Positions 30,549-38,831 of a DNA stretch of 64,000 nt are shown here, one piece after another. The stretch is taken from the NCBI RefSeq assembly GCF_001311985.1, contig NZ_BBCJ01000001.1:1-64000 (forward strand), given 5' to 3'. The notes beneath the pieces are model-generated. The model saw only the letters and a list, made by a program, of their open reading frames with translations. It ran no database searches and had not been told where the DNA came from. Every line of letters starts with the position of its first letter. The first letter of the stretch is position 1. This stretch comes from Geotalea toluenoxydans JCM 15764 (GTDB lineage Bacteria > Desulfobacterota > Desulfuromonadia > Geobacterales > Geobacteraceae). The position numbers and the translations under genes are program-made.

Positions 30549-33362
30549 ATGGCGAAACCCGACTATTACGATGTAACCGACTGCAAAACAAATGACGCGG
30601 GGGCGCCCAAATTCTGCAAAAAATCCGAACCGGGGGAGGGTACGGAACGGAGCTGCGCCTACGATGGCGCCAGGGTGGTGCTGATGCCGATCACCGATGT
30701 GATCCACCTGGTGCACGGGCCATTGCCTGTGCCGGCAATTCCTGGGACAACCGGGGTGCCCGTTCGTCCGGTTCGCAGCTCTATCGTCGCGGTTTCACCA
30801 CTGAAATGCTGGAAAACGATGTGGTGTTCGGCGGTGAAAAGAAGCTGTACAAGGCTATTTTGGACTTGGCAGGACGCTATCCCGAGGCCAAGGCCATTTT
30901 CGTTTATGCCACCTGTGTCACCGCCATGACCGGTGATGATGTGGAGGCGGTCTGCACGGCGGCTGCGGAAAAGGTTGCCGTTCCTGTGATACCGGTAAAT
31001 ACCCCCGGCTTCATCGGCGACAAAAATATCGGCAACCGTCTGGCCGGCGAGATCCTCTTCAAACATGTCATCGGCACCGCAGAGCCGCCGGTGCTGGGCG
31101 AATATGCCATAAACTTGATTGGCGAATACAACATCGCCGGCGACCTGTGGGGCATGCTGCCGCTTTTCGATCGGCTCGGCATCCAGATCCTTTCCTGCTT
31201 TTCCGGCGACGCCAAATTTGAAGAGCTGCGCTATGCCCACCGGGCCAGGCTCAACGTCATTATCTGTTCCAAATCTCTGACCAACCTTGCCAAGAAGATG
31301 CAGAAGACCTTCGGCATGCCTTACATCGAAGAATCCTTCTACGGCATGACCGATACGGCCAAGGCTCTCCGCGACATTGCCCGGGAACTGGACGATGCGG
31401 TGGGGGGGCTGGAAAAGCGGGTCATGCAGGACCGGGTGGAGAAACTTATCGAGGAGGAAGAGGCCAAGTGCCGGACTGCCATTGCCCCTTACCGGGCGAG
31501 GCTGGAAGGGAAGCGGGCGGTGCTTTTCACCGGCGGGGTCAAGACCTGGTCCATGGTCAATGCCCTGCGGGAACTGGGGGTTGAGATCCTGGCCGCCGGT
31601 ACCCAGAACTCCACCCTGGAAGATTTTTATCGCATGAAGGGCTGATGCACCGGGATGCGAAGATCATCGAGGACACCTCCACCGCCGGTCTCCTCAAGGT
31701 GATGCAGGAGAAGATGCCCGACCTGATCGTGGCCGGGGGCAAGACCAAGTTCCTGGCCCTCAAGACCAGGACCCCCTTTCTCGATATCAATCATGGCCGC
31801 TCCCATCCCTATGCCGGTTACGAAGGAATGGTGACCTTCGCCAGGCAGCTGGACCTGACGGTGAATAATCCATCTGGCCGGCGCTCAATGCACCGTCTCC
31901 CTGGGAGAAAGACAAAGGTGAACTGGTTGCCGATGTGGCGCTGGCTGCCGGCCACGGGGAGGCTTTTCTTGCTTTGCCTATGCCGGCAATCGAATCCTTG
32001 CTTCCCCCTCCCCCTGTGGGAGGGGGACAGGGGGAGGGGGATGTCTGCGGGGGAGGGAGGATGAAAAATGCTACCGTCAATCCCCAGAAAAACTCGCCGG
32101 CCCTGGGGGCGACCCTGGCCTTCCTCGGCATCGACCGCATGTTGGGCCTTCTCCATGGCGCCCAGGGGTGTTCCACCTTCATCCGTTTGCAGTTGTCGCG
32201 GCACTTCAAGGAATCCATAGCCTTAAATTCCACAGCCATGAGCGAGGATACAGCCATCTTCGGCGGCTGGGAGAACCTGAAAAAGGGCATTGGCCGGGTG
32301 ATGGAAAAATTCACTCCGGGGGTGGTGGGGGTGATGACCTCGGGACTTACGGAAACCATGGGGGACGACGTGCGCAGTGCCATCGTGCACTTTCGCTGGG
32401 AAAATCCCCAGTACGATCATGTTCCGGTCATTTGGGCGTCCACTCCGGATTACTGCGGCTCCATGCAGGAAGGGTATGCCGCGGCCGTGGAGGCGATTGT
32501 GGAGGCCCTGGTGGAAGAAGGGGACGAAGCGACCATTGTCAACCAAGTCAACCTCCTCCCCGGTGCGCATCTGACCCCGGCGGACGTGGAGGAACTGAAG
32601 GAGATCATCGAGTCCTTTGGCCTCACGCCGGTGGTGATCCCGGATATTTCAAATGCCCTGGACGGCCACATCGACGGCACCGTCTCCCCCCTCTCCACCG
32701 GGGGCATCGCTGTGGAGCACATCCGGGCGGCTGGGCGCAGCGCGGCAACGCTCTATGTGGGAGACTCCCTGGCAAAGGCAGCGCTGAAACTGAAGGAGCG
32801 CTGCGGCATTCCTGCCTACGGCTTTACTTCCGTTACCGGTCTTAAAGAAGTGGATATGCTCATGGAGACCCTGTCGGCCATCAGCGGCCGACCGATCCCG
32901 GAAAAGCATCGCCGCTGGCGCAGCAGGCTCACGGATACCATGGTGGACAGCCACTACCAGTTCGGCAATAAGAGGGTGGCCATTGCCCTGGAAGCCGACA
33001 ACCTGAAGACGTTGACCCGGTTTCTGGCCGGCATGGGGTGCCTGGTCCAGGCAGCTCTCTCGGCCACACGGACCAGAGGACTCGACAGCCTGCCCAGCGA
33101 ACATATAATGGTTGGCGATCTGGAGGACCTGGAGACGGCGGCACAGGGAGCGGACCTGCTGGTGGCCAACTCCAACGGCCGTCAGGCAGCCGGTAAACTG
33201 GGTATCAAGGCACATTTACGAGCGGGATTGCCGGTATTCGACCGACTGGGTGCCCACCAGAAGATGTGGGTAGGTTACCGGGGGACGTTGAATCTGGTTT
33301 TCGAGGTGGCAAATATATTTCAGGAGAATGGGAAAGAGGCACAAAAACTGGCACATAATTAG
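30549..33362 (+). CDS. nifEN: NifE-NifN FeMo-cofactor scaffold in one reading frame (three frameshifts in the NifE part)
   Basis: About 938 residues. NifEN matures the NifB-cofactor into FeMo-co. NifE part: [43 protein letters not shown] and [16 protein letters not shown]. NifN part: [38 protein letters not shown] and [16 protein letters not shown]. Frame changes near 30720 (CCC to CC), 31640 and 31872 (CCC to CC). After the last of these, no stop occurs before NifN; the linker [20 protein letters not shown] is the translation of a C/G palindrome at 32004-32040. NifN could also start on its own at ATG 32061, after GGGAGGGAGG. Because the linker has long G and C runs, a hidden indel could turn a two-gene arrangement into an apparent fusion. 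Annotated NifEN fusions do exist. Confidence 0.88.
32004..32040. repeat. C/G palindrome inside the nifE-nifN linker
   Basis: CCCCCTCCCCCTGT faces ACAGGGGGAGGGGG across nine bases: a perfect 14-bp inverted repeat of the type otherwise found between genes. Here it is read through in frame. Confidence 0.75.
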
Positions 33363-33393
33363 TCTTACCCCCCCCGTTCACGTACGTTCACTT

Positions 33394-33414
33394 CCCCCCT
33401 ATGGAATAGGGGGG
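33394..33414. repeat. CCCCCCTA/TAGGGGGG palindrome, copy 2
   Basis: CCCCCCTA-TGGAA-TAGGGGGG followed by ATTGAGGGGGG; shares the preceding ACGTACGTTC with copy 3 at 34731. Lies between nifN and nifX. Confidence 0.7.
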
Positions 33415-33491
33415 ATTGAGGGGGGTCATGGTATCTTTGAGCGCGAATGGAAGGTCTGTCTTACAACTATACTTCCAAGGAGGAATGAAAA

Positions 33492-33877
33492 ATGAAAGTG
33501 GCATTTACCAGCAGTACCGGCGAGATAATCGACCAGCATTTCGGCATGTCGGACAGCTTCCATGTCTGGGAGATCGGTCCTGACGAAGCTCATTTCCTGG
33601 AGACGGTAAGGGTGGGTAGTCATGGTGATGACGAAGAGGACAAAATCGGCGCACGGCCGATGTGCTTCTGGACTGTGCCATCGTCTATACCATGCAGATC
33701 GGCGGGCCCGCAGCGGCCAAGCTGGTGGCGAGAAAGATAAATCCCATGAAAACAAATACGGAAGTTCCGGTTGCCGAGATAGTCAGCAAGCTGCAGGACG
33801 TGCTCAGGGGAACGCCGCCCCCCTGGCTGCGGAAGGCGATGAATAAAGACCTGCCGACGTCATTTGAAGACGATTGA
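33492..33877 (+). CDS. nifX: NifX-family cofactor carrier (one frameshift)
   Basis: About 128 residues. MKVAFTSSTGEIIDQHFGMS and, after a frame change near 33656 (GGG to GG), ADVLLDCAIVYTMQIGGPAA form the dinitrogenase-cofactor binding fold (NifX/NafY/NifB-C superfamily). The C-terminal tail GTPPPWLRKAMNKD is typical of NifX. It carries NifB-co or VK-cluster between NifB and NifEN. The ATG follows AAGGAGG. It sits directly after nifEN, the canonical position. Confidence 0.88.
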
Positions 33878-33924
33878 CCCGTACGGGCAAACCTTGTGTT
33901 TGCCCCAAATGGCTGATGATAGCA

Positions 33925-33973
33925 AGGATCAGGGCGATCACGAGGATCAGGGCGATCACAAGGATCGCCCCTA
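33925..33973. repeat. GGATCAGGGCGATCAC direct repeats, CCCCTAC end
   Basis: AGGATCAGGGCGATCAC occurs twice in tandem and is followed by AGGATCGCCCCTAC. It is a member of the GTAGGGG/CCCCTAC family seen at 14424 and 34274, in the nifX-ferredoxin gap. Confidence 0.6.
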
Positions 33974-34000
33974 CAACACGAAAATATGGAGGTAATAACC

Positions 34001-34264
34001 ATGGCTTACATTACAGGACTGAGAAGGAACAAGACCGAGTACACCCCGGAGTTCATCAAGGCCATCGATGAGGAGACCTGCATCGGTTGCGCCCGCTGTT
34101 ATAAGGTATGTGCCCACGGGGTGCTGGCCTTTGAAGAGGTGGATGAGGACGATTCTGCCAAGATGTACATGAAGGTAGCGAATGCGGACAATTGCATCGG
34201 GTGTCAGGCATGTGGCAGGACGTGCGCGAAGAAGTGTTTCTCCTTCGAGCCGGTGGTGATGTAA
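34001..34264 (+). CDS. fdxB: nif-associated 2[4Fe-4S] ferredoxin
   Basis: 87 residues, intact. Two cluster motifs: CIGCARCYKVCAHGV and CIGCQACGRTCAKKC, the second with an extra Cys spacing as in ferredoxin III (FdxB) of nif clusters. The N-terminus MAYITGLRRNKTEYTPEFIK is also typical of that group. GGAGGT is seven bases from the ATG. It probably donates electrons for cofactor assembly or to NifH. The gene lies between nifX and a second NifX-family gene, each separated from its neighbours by intergenic repeats. Confidence 0.85.
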   Translation: MAYITGLRRNKTEYTPEFIKAIDEETCIGCARCYKVCAHGVLAFEEVDEDDSAKMYMKVANADNCIGCQACGRTCAKKCFSFEPVVM

Positions 34265-34273
34265 TTGGGACGA

Positions 34274-34349
34274 GTAGGGGCGGCCCCAAGTGGCCGCCCG
34301 CCCATGTGGCCGCCCGCATATTGAGGCAGGCACACGGGCCTGCCCCTAC
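34274..34349. repeat. GTAGGGG...CCCCTAC repeat, GC-rich
   Basis: Begins GTAGGGGCGGCC and ends GCCTGCCCCTAC, with inner copies of TGGCCGCCCGC. Same boundary words as the 14424 unit. Confidence 0.65.
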
Positions 34350-34364
34350 AAAAGGAGGAAGATC

Positions 34365-34693
34365 ATGCTGATCGCCGTAGCTTCGAAAGACGGAAAAGAA
34401 ATAAACCAGCACTTCGGCCATGCCGAGCGGTTCCTGATTTACGACGTTGCAGGCAACGAGGCGAAGCTGGTAGACGAAAAGCAGGTGGAGCGCTACTGCT
34501 CCATGGATCAAGATCACCCCATGCGTGCTCATCTCCTTTCAGCCATTGCCGAAGCACTTATGGACTGCCGGGCGTGGTCTGCGCCCAGATCGGACAGGCC
34601 CCACAAATGGAGATGGAGCGCCTGGGGCTGGACGTCTTCGTGACCGAAGGGCCGATCAAGCCGACGCTGGTGGAACTGGGGAAGATGCTGTGA
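34365..34693 (+). CDS. Second NifX/NafY-domain protein (one frameshift)
   Basis: About 109 residues. MLIAVASKDGKEINQHFGHA, ERFLIYDV and, after a frame change near 34574, RAVVCAQIGQAPQMEMERLG then VFVTEGPIKPTLVELGKML form a complete NifX-type (Fe-Mo cofactor-binding) domain. AGGAGGAAG precedes the ATG. In many organisms this domain is the C-terminal part of NifB; here NifB instead carries a GNAT domain (37045), so this stand-alone protein may supply the missing function. That link is inference. Confidence 0.82.
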
Positions 34694-34730
34694 GAGCCAA
34701 GACGGACCCCCTGCTCACGTACGTTCGCTT

Positions 34731-34751
34731 CCCCCCTATGGAATAGGGGGG
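34731..34751. repeat. CCCCCCTA/TAGGGGGG palindrome, copy 3
   Basis: CCCCCCTA-TGGAA-TAGGGGGG, then ATTGAGGGGGG, 26 bases before draT. Copies 1 and 2 are at 12923 and 33394. Confidence 0.7.
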
Positions 34752-34776
34752 ATTGAGGGGGGTAAATAAGCCTTTT

Positions 34777-35568
34777 ATGGAAAATACTTCTTTCAATCAC
34801 TGTAATCTTCCCCCCTGGGTCATCGCTTCCCGTCATTTCAACGATAACCCGCAGCCGCTGGAAATCCAGGGAGTCAGGCAGGCGAACCGCTTTCTCTTCG
34901 AAAAGCTGGATACTATCCCGGATGCCTCTGAGCGCGCCTTGATTTTCAACGACTACATGTCGGTGAAGTTTCAGCTTCACCAGTGGCAGAACCATACGGT
35001 TGCTGCAGGCAAAAGCCTGAAAAACAGCTACCTCCGCTTTCTCCGGGGGTGGATGATGGACTCCAACTCCGTGGAAGGGGCCGTCCTTAAGGGTTGGGTG
35101 GAGAGCCGCATGGGGCTTCCTCCCACCTTTCACAAGCTGCGCATCCCAGGGATCCATGGGGAGGAATATATGGTATTTGCCATGGATCGAACCAAGGGGA
35201 GCGCCCGCACCAATGCCATCAACTCTCAGCTGGACCTGCTCTATGAATACTGCCAGTATGAGCTGGAAAAGCGGCATCAGGAGAGTTGGCTTACCCTCTA
35301 CCGTGGGACCTTCGACGCCAGCGAGCACGATATCCTGGAAAAGTTCGACAAGCGGCGGCAACTGGTCCGGCTCAACAACCTTTCATCTTTTACTTCCGTT
35401 GAGGAGCGGGCCTGGGAGTTCGGGTTCACTGTCTGGGAGGTACGGGTACCCCTGAGCAAGGTCTTTTTCTATAATGATCTGCTTCCCAACAGCATAATGA
35501 AGGGGGAAGGGGAGTACATGGTGATAGGGGGAGAGTATCAGGTGCGGGTGGTGCCATGCACGCTGTAA
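34777..35568 (+). CDS. draT: Dinitrogenase reductase ADP-ribosyltransferase DraT
   Basis: 263 residues, intact. Transfers ADP-ribose from NAD+ to the Arg in GCAGRG of NifH, switching nitrogenase off in response to ammonium or energy loss. R-S-E type residues: Arg in LYRGTFDASE, Ser in SSFTSVEERAW, and Glu in GEGEYMVIGGEYQVRV. The N-terminus HCNLPPWVIASRHFN is characteristic of DraT. Start at 34777 by homology; the ribosome site is poor. It converges on draG (minus strand), 3 bases away, so no shared promoter is possible. Confidence 0.92.
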   Translation: MENTSFNHCNLPPWVIASRHFNDNPQPLEIQGVRQANRFLFEKLDTIPDASERALIFNDYMSVKFQLHQWQNHTVAAGKSLKNSYLRFLRGWMMDSNSVEGAVLKGWVESRMGLPPTFHKLRIPGIHGEEYMVFAMDRTKGSARTNAINSQLDLLYEYCQYELEKRHQESWLTLYRGTFDASEHDILEKFDKRRQLVRLNNLSSFTSVEERAWEFGFTVWEVRVPLSKVFFYNDLLPNSIMKGEGEYMVIGGEYQVRVVPCTL

Positions 35569-35571
35569 CAG

Positions 35572-36468
35572 TCAAGGCTCCCACTGCGGCGATAGCCGGA
35601 CCAGACGCTCGGCAAGCACCGTTACCTCGTCCATGACCTTACTGTCCATCTTCTTCTGCCATCTTCGCGGTATATTTTCCAGGCCATAATAGGCTCCGGC
35701 GAGCATACCCATGATGGCCCCGGTTGTGTCCGCATCCCCACCCTGGTTGACCGTATTCACCAGGCAATCCTCGAAATCCTTTCCCCTGAAAAAATGATGG
35801 AAAACCGTCTGCATGGTGTCCACCACATAACCGGTGGCCAAACCTTTGTATGGTTCGAAGCGAAAACCGGGATGGGCTTCGATCAGTGCATCCACTTCTT
35901 TCCGCAGGCGGGGTTTTGAGTGCCCCTGTATGGAAAGTTGCACCATTTTTCCGAGGCAGATGCAGGCCGAGTCCGAAAGGGGATGATTGTGGGTGAGATG
36001 TGCCTGGGCAATGACCTGTCGCTCACATTCCCCACCGTCCCCCATGGTGGATAGAACCACCGGCAGGATACGCATCACTGCTCCGTTACCGGCATCCCAT
36101 TGGTTGAAGGAGGTTTCAAGCGCTCCTTTCAACATATAATTCCTGATTCCCTTGCGGCAGGTATCACCCACATCAAGGGGCCTCGATTTGAGCCAGGCCG
36201 CGAAGTTTTCGGCAATTCCCTTAAGGTCCCACCCACCGGCTGCGACAATTGCCCGGGCGATGCAGAGGGACATCTCGGTATCGTCTGTCACACGGCCGGC
36301 CTTGATGCGCAACCATCCGCCTCCGACCAGGTCTTTGAGAAGCCCATACTTGGCCTTGATCTCTCCGGTGGTCATGAATTCCAGCGGCGCGCCCAGGGCA
36401 TCTCCGATGGCAAGTCCCAAAAAAGCGGCCTGGCTTCGGGAAAGGATTTCCCGCAGCTGGGCATTCAT
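35572..36468 (-). CDS. draG: ADP-ribosyl-dinitrogenase reductase glycohydrolase DraG
   Basis: 298 residues, intact. Removes ADP-ribose from NifH, reactivating nitrogenase. Binuclear Mn site motifs of the ADP-ribosylglycohydrolase fold: GLAIGDALGAPLEF, GRVTDDTEMSLCIARAI and NQGGDADTTGAIMGMLAGAY. The start MNAQLREIL at 36468 overlaps the stop of the upstream small HTH gene as ATGA, so it is preferred to 36540, which would overlap that gene by 76 bases. Activity in known systems is set by membrane sequestration through GlnK/AmtB; those genes are not in this window. Confidence 0.93.
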   Translation of the reverse strand: MNAQLREILSRSQAAFLGLAIGDALGAPLEFMTTGEIKAKYGLLKDLVGGGWLRIKAGRVTDDTEMSLCIARAIVAAGGWDLKGIAENFAAWLKSRPLDVGDTCRKGIRNYMLKGALETSFNQWDAGNGAVMRILPVVLSTMGDGGECERQVIAQAHLTHNHPLSDSACICLGKMVQLSIQGHSKPRLRKEVDALIEAHPGFRFEPYKGLATGYVVDTMQTVFHHFFRGKDFEDCLVNTVNQGGDADTTGAIMGMLAGAYYGLENIPRRWQKKMDSKVMDEVTVLAERLVRLSPQWEP

Positions 36469-36701
36469 GAACAGCTGCAACCGGTGCAGGAGCCGGTGCA
36501 GATGTTCAATTGTCTCTCCTCCGGGGCAGCAGCCTGCCAACGGGCCACCGATTCACTGGTGACGAGCCATTCACCTTCGCACAGTCTGCCTGTCAGGGAC
36601 TTATTCCTCATCAGCATCAATACCTGCACGTTGGTCGTACCCAATCTGTCTGCCGCTTCTTCGGCAGTGACGAAGGAAGTTTCGTCGATTATCTTTGCCA
36701 T
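36465..36701 (-). CDS. Small HTH protein with Cys-rich tail, coupled to draG
   Basis: About 78 residues (80 if the ATG at 36707 is used). VTAEEAADRLGTTNVQVLML matches the MerR/excisionase-like helix-turn-helix (HTH_17). The C-terminus ends CTGSCTGCSCS, four Cys in eleven residues, suitable for binding Fe-S or metal. GGGAGG is 3 bases from ATG 36707 and 9 from 36701, favouring the latter. It overlaps draG by ATGA and faces nifB across the intergenic region. A metal- or redox-sensing regulator of draG or nifB is an attractive idea, but unsupported beyond position. Confidence 0.7.
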   Translation of the reverse strand: MAKIIDETSFVTAEEAADRLGTTNVQVLMLMRNKSLTGRLCEGEWLVTSESVARWQAAAPEERQLNICTGSCTGCSCS

Positions 36702-36904
36702 GATCATTTTCCTCCCAGGATGTCCATTACATATAGCATGCCGGAGTTGTCGTTGCCCATTTTGTACGGCAGGGCGATGGGCTATCGGCCTGATTGCTTA
36801 AATCATGGACATTTCTGCCATCATATCCGGCATTATCGGGTCGAATTGCCGCCATTTCTGCCCAACATTTTTGCATAAGGCGGGAAAACGGCCACCTGCC
36901 GGGC

Positions 36905-36920
36905 TGGCATGATACTGGCA
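36905..36920 (+). promoter_or_regulatory. Sigma-54 promoter of nifB
   Basis: TGGCATGATACTGGCA: GG and GC ten bases apart. It is 125 bases before the nifB ATG. Confidence 0.8.
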
Positions 36921-36944
36921 ATATAATGAAAAACTGAATAATAA

Positions 36945-37011
36945 GGAAATACAGCGACGTATTTCCAATAGCGCAATGAAGCCCGGTGGATATTTTCTGC
37001 CGGGCTTTTTT
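36945..37011 (+). promoter_or_regulatory. nifB leader: clear ANTAR dual hairpin plus terminator
   Basis: Hairpin 1: GGAAATAC (36945-36952) and GTATTTCC (36959-36966), a perfect 8-bp stem with loop AGCGAC (A1, G4). Hairpin 2: GC (36973-36974) and GC (36981-36982) around AATGAA (A1, G4), with a mismatch then another G-C pair outside. Terminator: AAGCCCGG (36979-36986) pairs with CCGGGCTT (37000-37007), followed by TTTT. The second hairpin overlaps the terminator 5' arm. Of the four nif leaders this has the best first hairpin. Confidence 0.78.
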
Positions 37012-37044
37012 CGTCCAAATCAAATGATCGGAAGGAGAATTTCT

Positions 37045-38711
37045 ATGGCAAATTCATGCTCTGGAAACAACAAGATGCAGGGGCATCCCTGTTTTGGCGG
37101 CAACCATCACCAGAACGGCCGCATGCACCTGGCGGTAGCTCCCCGCTGCAATATCAAATGCGGCTACTGTTCACGCCGTCACGACTGCGCCAATGAGTCC
37201 AGGCCTGGCGTGACCAGCAGGCTCCTCACTCCTGAAGAGGCCATGGTAAAGGTGCGCGAGGTGATGGCCAGCAAGGTTCTTGGCTCCATGATAAAGGTTA
37301 TCGGGATTGCCGGCCCTGGCGATCCCCTCGCAAATGAAGAGACTTTCGAAACTTTTCGTCAGGTGGGGGATGAATTCCCGCATCTGATCAAGTGCATGAG
37401 TACCAATGGACTGCTGCTGCCTGAAAAGATCGACCTGCTCCAGGAACTGGGGCTGCACAGCCTGACCGTTACCATAAATGCCATCGACCCAGCCGTTGGC
37501 GCAAAAATCTATTCCCACATCCTTTACCAGGGTCGAAAACTGAACGGCTCCCAGGCGGTGGAAATGCTCATTGCTAATCAGCTTGCGGGGTTGAAGAAAG
37601 CAGCAGAGTTCGGTATGACCATCAAGGTAAATACGGTGTTGATACCCGGAGTCAACGACGGGCAGGTGCCACTGATTGCAGAAAAGGTCAAGGCACTGGG
37701 GGCATTTGTCATGAACGTGCTGCCCCTCATCCCCCAGGCAGACTTTGCCGCCCACTTGCCGCCAACTGAGGCACAGCTGGAGGAGGTGCGACGCGCAAAC
37801 GAGCGGATCATCGGCCAATTCAGGCATTGCCGCCAGTGTCGAGCCGATGCTGTAGGCTGCTCGGCGCTGATTTCAAAGTCGCAGAGGTCGGCTGTGCGGC
37901 CTGAGGTTACCATTGAACCGTTTCGCCCTTACCAGGTGCCGCTCCTTCTTGCCCTGGCGGCAAAAGAAGGGTGGAAATGCGGGCAGTGGGAATTTGATTT
38001 TCTCCTGGAGAGCTTTGGCCAAGGGTGTTGGGTGGCGCGTCATAACCAGCACGTCGCCGGTTTCGTAACCTCTGTGAAGTATGGGAAAAGCGGGTGGATC
38101 GGTAATCTGCTGGTGCGGGCTGAGTTGCGGGGACAAGGCCTTGGCCGGTTCTTAATGGAGCAGGCCATTGCTTCCCTTGATCGTGCCGGTACGGAGACGA
38201 TCTGGTTGACTGCTTCCCAGGCCGGCGACCCCTTTACGAAAAACTTGGATTTCGGGCCATCGACAGAATCACCCGCTGGCGCGGGTGTGGCACCGTTCAT
38301 GGCCGGGATCTGCCCCAGGAGAGCGCGTTGGAGCTGATTGAAGAACTCGATTGCCTTGCATGGGGAGACAATCGAAGCCCCATCATCGGGAAAATAGCAG
38401 AACTAGGAACGGTAATAGGTGCTGCTGATGGTTTCTGCATGGTCCAGGGCTCCGAAACAGCACTGCAACTGGGACCATGGTGTTGCCGCAGCCTCCCGGC
38501 AGCGGAAAATCTGCTGGAACAGGCTTTGACGATGATGGGGCGGGGAGATGTCTTTCTCGACGTCCCTGATTCCAATGGTAATGCCGCTTTTATCCTGCGC
38601 AAGCGGGACTTCACCCCGTGCGGTGGGACCGTCCTCATGTACCGGGGGGCGTCACCCGCCTATCGGTCCCAGCTCATTTATGCCCTTGCCACCATGGGCA
38701 GCATCGGCTGA
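37045..38711 (+). CDS. nifB: NifB radical-SAM protein fused to a GNAT acetyltransferase (one frameshift)
   Basis: About 555 residues. Residues 1-285 are NifB: HPCFGGNHHQNGRMHLAVAP, the radical-SAM motif CNIKCGYCSRRHDC, GIAGPGDPLAN, and the C-terminal CRQCRADAVGCSAL that holds a further cluster. NifB builds NifB-co (an 8Fe-9S-C core). Without any stop the frame continues from about residue 287 as a GNAT domain: TIEPFRPYQVPLLLALAAKE and the acetyl-CoA loop VRAELRGQGLGRFLMEQA. After a frame change near 38230 (CCCC to CCC) it continues YEKLGFRAIDRITRW into a second GNAT-like half ending VPDSNGNAAFILRKRDFTPC. The junction itself lies in one frame. The usual NifX domain of fused NifB is absent. AGGAG precedes the ATG. 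Confidence 0.85.
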
Positions 38712-38777
38712 TTCCTTTTGCAGTGGCCTGGAAGCAATCCAGGGAGAGTGTAAAAGCTGAAGCCCTGGTTGCAAAGT

Positions 38778-38812
38778 AAAAAGGAGCGCTCCCGAGGGAA
38801 CGCTCCTTTTTT
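38778..38812. terminator. Bidirectional terminator after nifB
   Basis: AAAAAGGAGCG and CGCTCCTTTTTT with an inner CCC/GGG pairing. It serves nifB on the plus strand and the CoA-transferase on the minus strand. Confidence 0.85.
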
Positions 38813-38831
38813 GTCTGCTGTGGAATATTTT

